Shown here: in pieces, positions 1-5,204 of the stretch
Layout: each line of letters opens with the position of its first letter
Numbering within the stretch: position 1 is the first letter of the stretch
Assembly (NCBI GenBank): GCA_021604925.1
Contig: BQJX01000057.1
Location: 1 to 9,757, forward strand
Direction: 5' to 3'
Source: Gemmatimonadota bacterium
GTDB lineage: Bacteria > ARS69
DNA: 9,757 bases
Program-made: the position numbers and the translations under genes
Notes under the pieces: generated by a model
Seen by the model: only the letters and a program-made list of their open reading frames with translations
Database searches by the model: none
Told to the model about the DNA's origin: nothing

Positions 1-195
1 GGCACGGGAGGAAACCAGGACATCGATCCGTTCCTTTGTGATCCGGGCAACGGTGACTTCACGCTCCGTTCCTCCTCCCCCTGCGCCCCCGCCAATTCGA
101 ACGGCTGCGGGCTGATCGGCGCGCTAGGGGTGGGTTGCGGACCGGTGGCGGTGGAGGCGACGAGTTGGGGGAGAATCAGGGGGGCGTATCGTTGA
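1..195 (+). CDS. 3' end of a secreted right-handed beta-helix protein with SWG-type C-terminal tail (partial)
   Basis: Reading frame 1 is open from the first base to TGA at 193-195, giving 64 residues of a protein whose start lies outside the window. The visible part matches the C-terminal ends of the two SWG-tail beta-helix proteins on the other strand: an 'IDPFLCDPGNGDFTL' segment (their versions read ADPLFCDPEQGDYTI and ADPQFCNAAAGDFTV), then a cysteine-rich 'CGLIGALGVGCG' segment, then the tail V-x-A-T-SWGRIRGAYR. In this family such segments close a parallel beta-helix, so I infer an exported surface or secreted protein. The tail is discussed as a possible sorting signal. Only the C-terminal cap is seen, so length, signal peptide and substrate are unknown. 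Family placement is confident because three proteins in the window share the same ending. Confidence 0.85.
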   Translation, partial: GTGGNQDIDPFLCDPGNGDFTLRSSSPCAPANSNGCGLIGALGVGCGPVAVEATSWGRIRGAYR

Positions 196-413
196 GACCG
201 GAAGCCCCGCCCGGCCAGCAGTGGGGGCAACGGCCAGTTCGTGGAGTGGTATACCGCCACGGAGGCAGGTCCGTCGGAACCGTTGTAACTTGACCCTAGA
301 TCGCCGCGTTTGAGGCCTTTAGATATTCGTACCAGCGCACTACAATGGCCTGGTTGCCCATCGCGATACTCGCCCACCGGCCTGTCGTGCGTAGTCCGAA
401 AAGGGGGTGAACT
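196..413. other. Intergenic gap, one weak promoter candidate
   Basis: This 218-bp stretch separates the beta-helix 3' end from the lipoprotein gene. I see no similarity to the repeat copies elsewhere in the window, no RNA gene and no convincing terminator. A GCCCC...GGGGC pairing just after the stop codon has a long loop and no T-run. The only regulatory candidate is the promoter listed separately. Confidence 0.5.
318..346 (+). promoter_or_regulatory. Possible sigma-70-like promoter for the TolB-like gene
   Basis: TTTAGA (318-323) and TACAAT (341-346) are 17 bp apart and lie about 68 bp before the GTG start at 414. The -10 matches TATAAT at five of six positions and the -35 matches TTGACA at four of six. 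The sigma factors of this organism are unknown, so this is only a plausible site. Confidence 0.3.
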
Positions 414-1358
414 GTGCGTCGAATTCTGCTCGCGACCTTGGCAGGGTGCGCTTCACTGTTGACAGGCTGCGCGTCGTCTCCGCCTCCTGAACTACCACCT
501 GCGCCGACTGCAACAGCCAGTGCAGTGTCTCTTGAGCGTGTGACTAACGACAGGGCCCCAGAATTCAACCCTCGCGTTGGCCCCGACGGCAGAACCCTCT
601 TGTTCCACACGGTCGACCGCAGCAAGTCGGGAACAGAGGCTTACAGCGTCGCAGCTGTTGCCATGGGGCAGGGTGGCCGCGACCTTTTGGCTGGGCCGAA
701 CGCATGGGGGGCCACCTGGACCCCAGATGGCAGTATCATTTATGTATACGGCGGCGCTGGGAGGCCACTTCTCGTCAGCACGACATATGCGGGTGCCGGA
801 ATGACGTATGTCTCGCCATCCGCGATGGGATCGTTTGATACAGCCCCAGACGTTAGCCCGACTGGGGAGCGCATCGCATTTCAAACTAGCGTGGGTGGCA
901 TAACTCGCATCTGCACAGTCGGCATCACTGGGCGACCGTTTACGGTATACGCTGAAGGTACGAATCCGAGTTGGCACCCGTCTGCCAACAAACTCGCCTT
1001 TTCCAAGCAAGTTGGTCCATTCAGTCAGGTGTTCGCGCTCAATCTGTCTTCGGGCCAAGTGACTCAGGTTACTACCGGTGATCACGACTCTTCCCTCCCT
1101 GATTGGAGCCCCGATGGAGAGGGCATCGTGTTTGCGTCCAACAGAGACGGAGGAATGTGGCACATCTTTACCATGAAGTCTGATGGTTCCAGCGTCACTC
1201 AACTCACTCATGGTGCTGCGGAAGCAGGCTGGCCCCACTGGAGTGACGATGGGTGGATCTACTTTGCAAGCAATGCTGGTGCACCCCGCCCAACTGATCG
1301 TGATCCGACGAATTGGAGCTTTTCCAACATCTGGCGAGCCAAGCCTGCCGCTACCTGA
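414..1358 (+). CDS. TolB-like beta-propeller (PD40/WD40-like) lipoprotein
   Basis: A 314-residue protein starting at GTG. The start is set by a strong AGGGGGTGA ribosome-binding site ending 3 bases upstream and by the lipoprotein signal that follows. Residues 1-19 form that signal: basic MRR, a hydrophobic stretch and a lipobox LTGC with Cys19 as the likely lipidated residue. Residues 20-21 are Ala-Ser, not Asp, which by the E. coli rule would favour the outer membrane. A Pro/Ala-rich linker follows. Six TolB-type PD40 repeats can then be seen near residues 48-66, 99-112, 141-157, 184-197, 227-266 and 272-286, with signatures such as WTPDG, DVSPTG, WSPDGEGIVFASNRDG and HWSDDGWIYFASN. In the family such propellers act as periplasmic or outer-membrane protein-binding scaffolds; TolB itself works with Pal. 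This one lacks the TolB N-terminal domain and has no tol genes beside it, so it is a TolB-like lipoprotein rather than TolB. It is the only complete plus-strand host gene here and its partner is unknown. Confidence 0.85.
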   Translation: MRRILLATLAGCASLLTGCASSPPPELPPAPTATASAVSLERVTNDRAPEFNPRVGPDGRTLLFHTVDRSKSGTEAYSVAAVAMGQGGRDLLAGPNAWGATWTPDGSIIYVYGGAGRPLLVSTTYAGAGMTYVSPSAMGSFDTAPDVSPTGERIAFQTSVGGITRICTVGITGRPFTVYAEGTNPSWHPSANKLAFSKQVGPFSQVFALNLSSGQVTQVTTGDHDSSLPDWSPDGEGIVFASNRDGGMWHIFTMKSDGSSVTQLTHGAAEAGWPHWSDDGWIYFASNAGAPRPTDRDPTNWSFSNIWRAKPAAT

Positions 1359-1388
1359 CGAGAAAGCTGGTCTGCTCCCGGAGAAGCG

Positions 1389-1524
1389 CTCCAACTCAGT
1401 AGAGCACGCGCCCGTAGCCCCCGCCCACGCAAACCCACGGAGATACTCCGGAGACGCCCAATCCCCCGCCCCCCCCAAACACGTACAGTGTTGCAACCAC
1501 GGAGGTTACGACCCCTCATTGTTG
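1389..1524 (-). repeat. Intergenic repeat, copy 1 (truncated by the IS element)
   Basis: This stretch aligns with 2945-3086 and 5697-5840, including the nearly invariant blocks 'CCCACGCAAACCCACGGAGA' (plus strand), 'TCCGGAGACGCCCA', a C-tract followed by AAACACGTA, and 'GGTTACGACCCCT'. It holds a decayed form of the hairpin: GCAACC (1493-1498) and GGTTAC (1504-1509) around a 5-base loop. Copies 2 and 3 continue into a tRNA-like CCA end at this point, but here the similarity stops where the IS begins at 1525. It lies downstream of the TolB-like gene rather than upstream of a beta-helix start. The gene that once followed on its left has therefore been lost, or the copy arrived alone. Confidence 0.85.
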
Positions 1525-1566
1525 TGATCTCCCCCCAAGAAACTGGCCCATTCGTTCCTGGACTTT
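1525..1566 (+). repeat. Left terminal inverted repeat of the IS3-family element
   Basis: It starts TGATCTCCCCCCA. It pairs with the right end over an outer block of 13 identical bases and an inner block ATTCGTTCCTGGACTTT versus GCATTCCTGGACACTTT. The outer block is the likely transposase cleavage end. Confidence 0.88.
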
Positions 1567-1595
1567 CGCTAATCTGAGAGTTCAGGAGGACACGA

Positions 1596-1862
1596 ATGCG
1601 CAAGGGCCGATTCAACGAAGAGCAGATCATCTCCATCCTGAAGCAGTCGGAAGCCGGGGTCTCGACGAACGACCTCTGCCGCCAGCACGGCGTGAGTCGA
1701 GCGACGTTCTACCAGTGGCGGAAGAAGTTCCGCGGGATGGAAGTCGCGGACGCGAAGCGCCTGAAGCAACTCGAGGATGAGAACCGCCGGCTGAAGATGG
1801 TGGTGGCCGATCTGACGCTCGACAAGAAGGCGCTGGAGTACATCGTCTCAAAACTTCCGTGA
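1596..1862 (+). CDS. IS3-family transposase OrfA (helix-turn-helix subunit)
   Basis: An 88-residue protein starting ATG after a CAGGAGGA ribosome-binding site. Residues 1-45 are the HTH_Tnp_1 domain: 'RFNEEQIISILKQSEAG', then 'DLCRQHGVSRATFYQWRKKF', then the 'GMEVADAKRLKQLEDEN' stretch typical of IS407-type OrfA. Residues 54-88 form a leucine-zipper-like coiled coil (LKQLEDENRRLK...), used in the family for OrfA/OrfAB multimerisation. OrfA binds the terminal repeats and regulates transposition. Its TGA stop overlaps the GTG of orfB in a GTGA junction, with orfB in the -1 frame. That allows translational coupling, or the -1 frameshift to an OrfAB fusion usual in IS3 elements. The only A-run near the end is TCAAAACTT, which is not a classical slippery heptamer. 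Confidence 0.95.
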   Translation: MRKGRFNEEQIISILKQSEAGVSTNDLCRQHGVSRATFYQWRKKFRGMEVADAKRLKQLEDENRRLKMVVADLTLDKKALEYIVSKLP

Positions 1863-2713
1863 GGCCATCGCGCAGGAGAGAGCTGGCGAAGATGGCCCAG
1901 GACGATCTCGACCTCAGCGAACGGCGCAGCTGCCGTTTGCTGCAGCACCATCGATCGACGTGTCGGTACCACGCGCGGCCGAGAGACGACGCTCGTCTTC
2001 GGGCTCGCCTCCGCGAACTGGCGGCCGAGTACCGCCGCTGGGGAGCGGGACTGTTGACGGACATCCTTCGTCGCGAGGGGTTCGCGGACAACCACAAGCG
2101 GATCTGGCGCGTTTACAACGAGGAGGGTCTCCAGGTGCGGAGGCGCCGGCGCGGACGGAAGCGATACGTCGCAACGGTCCGCGTGAAGCAACCGGTGAGA
2201 GGTCCGGACGATCGATGGGCAATGGACTTCGTACATGACAGCTTCGTCGATGGTCGAAACTTCCGCGCGCTGACGACCGTGGATCAGTGCACGCGGGAGT
2301 GCCCGGCGGTCGAGGTCGGGCTATCGGTGGGAGGTGCGGGAGTGGTGGCGGTTCTGGACGAGCTGGCGTCGCGTGGCCGGAAACCGCGTGAACTCCAGCT
2401 CGACAACGGCCCGGAGTTCAGAAGCCGGGTGCTCGTGAAGTGGTGCCATGAAAACGGCGTGGAGCTGCGCTTCATCACGCCGGGAAAGCCGACGGAGAAC
2501 GGACACATCGAAAGCCTGAACGGAACGCTACGGAACGAGTGCCTGAACGAACACTGGTTCACGGACCTGGCGCACGCTCGCGAGAAGATCGAATCCTGGC
2601 GGGAACGGTACAACACGTTCCGGCCTCACTCGTCCCTGGGAGGGGCTACGCCCGAGGAAAAGTACCGAGAGCTACGTAGCCGTCAAAGTGTCCAGGAATG
2701 CGTGGTCCGGTGA
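1859..2713 (+). CDS. IS3-family transposase OrfB (DDE integrase domain)
   Basis: A 284-residue protein that carries the catalytic core of the IS. An N-terminal HTH_21-like region (about 45-95) is followed by an rve integrase domain with all three catalytic acids visible: D123 in WAMDFVHD, D182 in LQLDNGPEF, and E218 in ENGHIESLNG. The D182-E218 spacing is 35 residues, as expected for this family. The C-terminal 'YNTFRPHSSLGGATPEEK' motif is also standard. The annotated start is the GTG overlapping the orfA stop. In IS3 elements the active enzyme is normally OrfAB made by frameshifting, so this start may not be the one used. The stop codon lies inside the right inverted repeat, which is common in compact elements. 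I see no lesion. Confidence 0.95.
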   Translation: MRPSRRRELAKMAQDDLDLSERRSCRLLQHHRSTCRYHARPRDDARLRARLRELAAEYRRWGAGLLTDILRREGFADNHKRIWRVYNEEGLQVRRRRRGRKRYVATVRVKQPVRGPDDRWAMDFVHDSFVDGRNFRALTTVDQCTRECPAVEVGLSVGGAGVVAVLDELASRGRKPRELQLDNGPEFRSRVLVKWCHENGVELRFITPGKPTENGHIESLNGTLRNECLNEHWFTDLAHAREKIESWRERYNTFRPHSSLGGATPEEKYRELRSRQSVQECVVR

Positions 2714-2727
2714 ATGGGGGGAGATCA
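2685..2727 (-). repeat. Right terminal inverted repeat of the IS3-family element
   Basis: On the minus strand it reads TGATCTCCCCCCATTC and then an inner block ending GGACACTTT, matching the left end. The 3' end of orfB runs into it. Confidence 0.88.
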
Positions 2728-2930
2728 CGCAGAGTCAGGAAGTTCGTGCAGACCGTCAGGCTCCTCGTTTCCGAAGTCCAAGTCCCCGGCCCTACGAGGA
2801 TGCTATCGCCCGAGGCCGCCACATCGATCGCTGCGTTGATCGTGGCGTAGTCCTCAGGCACACGGTGGGTCGTCGCCTGGGCCGCTGAGGAAGTGGCCAT
2901 CAGCAGGATCATCACGATGACACATCGCAT
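2728..2930 (-). pseudogene. 5' fragment of a secreted beta-helix protein gene, cut by the IS
   Basis: About 67 codons remain. The start is ATG at 2930-2928, chosen because an AAGGAG site lies 7 bases upstream and a signal peptide begins there (MRCVIVMILLMATSSAAQAT). The reading frame is open further upstream, but that part runs through the intergenic repeat. After the signal peptide come the family N-cap words VPEDYATINAAIDVA and GDSILVGPGTW, then SLTVCTNFLT. That last motif matches CTNFVT at residues 70-75 of the SWG-tail protein at 5204-3903, so the lost protein probably resembled that one. At 2727 the frame enters the IS end and runs to a stop at 2646, giving a junk tail if translated. The whole beta-helix and any sorting tail are missing, so the gene should be inactive. 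Confidence 0.85.
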
Positions 2931-2937
2931 AGGCAGG

Positions 2938-2943
2938 CTCCTT
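2938..2943 (-). promoter_or_regulatory. Ribosome-binding site AAGGAG deciding the start of the truncated beta-helix gene
   Basis: AAGGAG on the minus strand lies 7 bases before the ATG at 2930. It is identical in sequence and spacing to the site before the homologous gene start at 5683. This picks the internal ATG over the in-frame upstream codons. Confidence 0.8.
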
Positions 2944-3046
2944 ACTCCAAGCGTACCAGCCCACGCCCCCCCGTAGACCCCGTCCCACGCAAACCCACGG
3001 AGACATTCCGGAGACGCCCATTGCCCCGATTCCCCCCAAACACGTA

Positions 3047-3077
3047 AGGGGCCGCAACCACGTGGGTTACGACCCCT
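3047..3077 (-). other. 13-bp-stem hairpin in repeat copy 2
   Basis: On the minus strand, AGGGGTCGTAACC pairs with GGTTGCGGCCCCT around the loop CACGT. All 13 positions pair, two as G-U wobbles. It sits 5 bases after the CCA of the tRNA-like end. No T-run follows, so it is not a standard intrinsic terminator. It may be a recombination, protein-binding or RNA-processing structure. Confidence 0.75.
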
Positions 3078-3082
3078 ACAAT

Positions 3083-3110
3083 TGGTGGAGGCGGCGGGAA
3101 TCGAACCCGC
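3083..3110 (-). other. tRNA/tmRNA-like 3' end fragment (T-arm, acceptor strand, CCA)
   Basis: Read on the minus strand this is a perfect T-arm, GCGGG-TTCGATT-CCCGC (3110-3094), then the acceptor strand CGCCTCC, discriminator A, and CCA (3085-3083). The T-loop has the invariant TTC and the A of TTCRANN. tmRNA 3' ends have this style. No 5' half is found: a GGAGGCG partner, D-arm or anticodon arm is missing at tRNA distance, and no tmRNA 5' signature is visible within about 350 bases. It is therefore a 3'-end fragment, as left by elements that integrate into tRNA or tmRNA genes, and not a working RNA gene. Confidence 0.7.
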
Positions 3111-3286
3111 GGACGGGCGGAAATGGAAGTGGCGTGGTCCCAATGGGTTATGGCGGAAGTGCGCCACGTTCGGTGGGTTACGCGAGCCTATCGAGTCCCC
3201 CGCAGTTCACTGGTGTCCCCTGGAGTCGTCCTGAGTGCTGGAGACATTCCACCCGCCGTTCCCAACACAGGCGACGCTGTCGCTTC

Positions 3287-3892
3287 CTATTCGACGCGCT
3301 GGACGGATCTCCGCTTCGCGCGCAGAGCTTGGGCGCCTCCGCGGTACCCGAGGGCAGGTAGGTCCGTGTAGGTCACAACGAGCGTCCCCGTGGTAAGGCT
3401 TCCGAGCACCGCCTGCTCTTCCGCGTCGAAACCCACCCTGAGCGGATCAGCCGGTAGCAGGGCCATTCCGTAGTCCATCCTCCCTCCCTCGGCGACTGCA
3501 CGAACCAGCTGAGTCACGTTAATCCCGATCGTGCTCGCCTGGCGCCCCCCCGCAACCGTGAAGTCTTCGGCGAGCGCGTCGTCCAGATCTCCTCCAGCCG
3601 ACCTCCAGGGGCTCGTCCAGGAGGCATCGGGACTCCACGCCGTCTCAATTGCGGCTAGCGTGACTTCGATCCTCTTCGTGGGAGTCAGGGCAGCCAGCGA
3701 GAGTTCGAGATGTGCGGAAACGATGAGCTGGTCATTGATCTCTGCTGGAAGCGGACATGAGAGGAGAGCTCGTGCACCATCCTCACGATCCGCGATCCAC
3801 TTCACTTCAGACACCTGTGTCTCGACTTGCATTGCAGCCGCCATACCGGGAGCAAGCGCACCTACGAGGATTGACACCAGAAACTGCTTCAT
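3287..3892 (-). CDS. Secreted DNRLRE/CBM96-like domain protein
   Basis: A 201-residue protein. It starts 10 bases after the stop of the upstream beta-helix gene, with TAGGAG in the gap as ribosome-binding site, so the two are co-transcribed. Residues 1-20 (MKQFLVSILVGALAPGMAAA) form a signal peptide. The rest is a single beta-rich domain with the hallmark of the DNRLRE family near residues 82-102: 'IETAWSPDASWTSPW' then 'GGD'. Its partner at 6582-6010 has 'VDRAWDPATVAWNTPW' then 'GGDW'. Proteins with this fold are surface or extracellular modules, some binding polysaccharides (CBM96), so carbohydrate binding or adhesion is a reasonable guess. It has about 17 extra basic C-terminal residues (RAKRRSVQ) compared with its paralogue, likely from read-through into former non-coding DNA. 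No catalytic motif is seen. Confidence 0.72.
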   Translation of the reverse strand: MKQFLVSILVGALAPGMAAAMQVETQVSEVKWIADREDGARALLSCPLPAEINDQLIVSAHLELSLAALTPTKRIEVTLAAIETAWSPDASWTSPWRSAGGDLDDALAEDFTVAGGRQASTIGINVTQLVRAVAEGGRMDYGMALLPADPLRVGFDAEEQAVLGSLTTGTLVVTYTDLPALGYRGGAQALRAKRRSVQRVE

Positions 3893-3902
3893 GGCCCATC
3901 TC

Positions 3903-5204
3903 CTATCTGTACATGCTTTTGGTTTGGCCCCATGAGGCCGGCCGCACTTGAATCGTTCCGCAGCCGATCTCGTGGGCGCCCATCGCGCCGCACGGGCCGG
4001 CGTTCAGTTCCGCCGCTGGTGACAGCTGTCCGATCGTGTAGTCTCCCTGCTCTGGATCGCAGAAGAGGGGATCGGCTTGGACATCCCCGGCGGTGGCATC
4101 CCAACCGGCAAAGTAGTCCACATCGTTGTTCCAGAGAAGGTTGCATCCTGATCCCACGATCGTGGAGTTGAAGGCGGCCAAGGCAGTCCCTGTGCAGTCC
4201 GAAACCACGTTGTTGTGGACCGTCGCGCCGACGGAGCCAAGAAGAACAGCTCCGCCGACGAGGGCGTGGCAATCAACGATGGTGTTGTTCGCGATCGAAA
4301 TGCCGCTGGAATCCCGAACGTAGATGGCACCCCCCGTCGCGCCCGGCGCGCTATTGTCCACGAACGTGCAGAACTCAATCGTACCGTTGGATTCGCCTAC
4401 GAACACTGCACCGCCATGCTGCCCAGAGCCTGGCCTTGAATTCCCGTTGAAGAGGCACCTCGTCAACTCGAACCCAGGACAATTGCGAAGCAGGATTCCC
4501 CCGTGACTCGTGTGCCCAATGAACTCGCATTGATCGATCACCACGGAGTCCGCATCGTGCATCTGAATAGCGCCAGTCGCGTTCGACTCGAACACCGTAC
4601 GGATCGCTGTCAGGCTGCTGCCTCCAGAGCCGCTAACACCCCCATCTGAGCTTGTGTTGACGCCCTGCGAGTTCGTGACACGACAATCCTCTAAGAGGAT
4701 AGGCGCCTGGGACACGGACACCCCATTACCTAGGTTACCGTCTAGCCAGCAGTCCCGGACCTCAAGCAGGGTGCTTGAGCAACCGCTTGCGACGCCCATT
4801 CCACCGCCAGTGATCGTGAACCCCTCTACTCTTGCTGTCGGTCCAGTCGCCCCCAACAGGTACACAGTACGAACAGGGGTGCCACCTGGACCGGTGGGCC
4901 CCCCATCGAGGATCGTCTTCTCGGGGCCGTCAACGCCGACAATGGTGACGCCCGCCTTCAAGAACATCACAGAGTGTCGAGTCACGAAATTGGTGCACGC
5001 CTGCACGTTCCGGTTCTCTCCCGTCCAAGTGCCAGGCCCCACGTGGATCGAGTCTCCTTCGGACGACGCATCAATCGCCGCCTGGATCGTCGCAAAGTCG
5101 CCGGGCACATCCCAAGTCTCTGCGTTCGCGGCGTTGACCGCGATGAGCAGGCACACGATCGTCGGCAGCGTGCCACCATCAATGCGGAGACCAGACTTAC
5201 TCAT
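3903..5204 (-). CDS. Secreted right-handed beta-helix protein with SWG-type C-terminal tail
   Basis: A 433-residue protein with a signal peptide ending near ANA28. The family N-cap follows, VPGDFATIQAAIDA (33-46) and GDSIHVGPGTW (50-60), as in DUF1565/beta-helix proteins, then CTNFVT. Residues ~85-345 are degenerate beta-helix coils rich in Asn, Gly and Cys, with recurring phrases such as TITGGGMGV, CEFIGHTSHGGILL, CTFVDNS and GGAIYVRDSSGISIANNTIV. The C-terminal cap has GCNLLWNNDVDYF and ADPLFCDPEQGDYTI. The last residues, PASWGQTKSMYR, are the shared tail. Such folds usually bind or cleave polysaccharides, but I see no pectate-lyase or other catalytic signature, so binding or adhesion is as likely as enzyme activity. 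The ATG overlaps the stop of the preceding gene (ATGA), which implies translational coupling. A DNRLRE-type gene follows after 10 bases. Confidence 0.85.
   Translation of the reverse strand: MSKSGLRIDGGTLPTIVCLLIAVNAANAETWDVPGDFATIQAAIDASSEGDSIHVGPGTWTGENRNVQACTNFVTRHSVMFLKAGVTIVGVDGPEKTILDGGPTGPGGTPVRTVYLLGATGPTARVEGFTITGGGMGVASGCSSTLLEVRDCWLDGNLGNGVSVSQAPILLEDCRVTNSQGVNTSSDGGVSGSGGSSLTAIRTVFESNATGAIQMHDADSVVIDQCEFIGHTSHGGILLRNCPGFELTRCLFNGNSRPGSGQHGGAVFVGESNGTIEFCTFVDNSAPGATGGAIYVRDSSGISIANNTIVDCHALVGGAVLLGSVGATVHNNVVSDCTGTALAAFNSTIVGSGCNLLWNNDVDYFAGWDATAGDVQADPLFCDPEQGDYTIGQLSPAAELNAGPCGAMGAHEIGCGTIQVRPASWGQTKSMYR

Larger units (their letters stand above)
1525..2727 (+). mobile_element. 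IS3-family insertion sequence, IS407-like, apparently intact (1203 bp)
   Basis: The ends are imperfect inverted repeats beginning TGATCTCCCCCCA on the left and, read inward from 2727, TGATCTCCCCCCATTC on the right. Similarity continues about 43 bases into ATTCCTGGACxTTT. Between them are orfA and orfB in the overlapping IS3 arrangement, both full length with an intact DDE triad, so the element could still be active. IS407-group elements usually make a 4-bp target duplication. Here the flanks are GTTG on the left and CGCA on the right, so no duplication is present. The left flank is intergenic repeat copy 1 and the right flank is inside a beta-helix gene, so the two flanks were probably not neighbours before insertion. 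Assignment to the IS407 subgroup is from the OrfA/OrfB style and the end sequence. Confidence 0.93.
2885..3250 (-). repeat. Intergenic repeat, copy 2, spanning leader, hairpin and tRNA-like end
   Basis: This ~366-bp stretch aligns nearly end to end with 5638-6000. In minus-strand order it holds: a region with GGGTTACG-like words; a tRNA/tmRNA-like 3' end (3110-3083); a hairpin (3077-3047); a conserved GC-rich leader with the direct repeat CGGAGAC-CGGAGAC; the AAGGAG site; and the start and signal-peptide codons of the truncated beta-helix gene. The half between hairpin and start codon is the best conserved; the half beyond the tRNA-like end is more diverged. It follows directly after the DNRLRE-type gene, whose stop is at 3287. 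No protein-coding gene is supported inside it. Confidence 0.85.

Noticed and set aside
492..1496. A 334-residue minus-strand gene opposite the TolB-like gene
   Set aside because: It is a shadow of the lipoprotein gene: no ribosome-binding site, no recognisable domain, and it runs into repeat copy 1. The plus-strand gene has a lipobox and six propeller repeats.
1851..1859. A classical -1 frameshift heptamer at the orfA/orfB junction
   Set aside because: Only TCAAAACTT is present, without the X-XXY-YYZ pattern in the orfA frame. The GTGA overlap gives a simpler coupling mechanism, though frameshifting elsewhere in the overlap is not excluded.
3047..3077. An integron attC site
   Set aside because: The arms contain CGTAAC and GTTGCG, but the R-box consensus (RYYYAAC / GTTRRRY) is not met, the loop is only 5 bases, and no integron integrase is present.
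2931..3167. Coding sequence through the repeat as an N-terminal extension of the beta-helix genes (open frames to 3167 and to 5884)
   Set aside because: The frames are low-complexity Gly/Arg/Trp/Pro translations of GC-rich DNA. The two copies do not keep the same protein. An AAGGAG site and signal peptide mark the internal starts at 2930 and 5683.
3083..3340. A complete tmRNA or tRNA gene on the minus strand, using GGAGGCG (minus) at 3340-3334 as the 5' acceptor strand
   Set aside because: That heptamer lies inside the DNRLRE coding sequence, has no counterpart near copy 3, and is not followed by any tRNA D-arm or the tmRNA 5' signature. Only a 3'-end fragment is supported.
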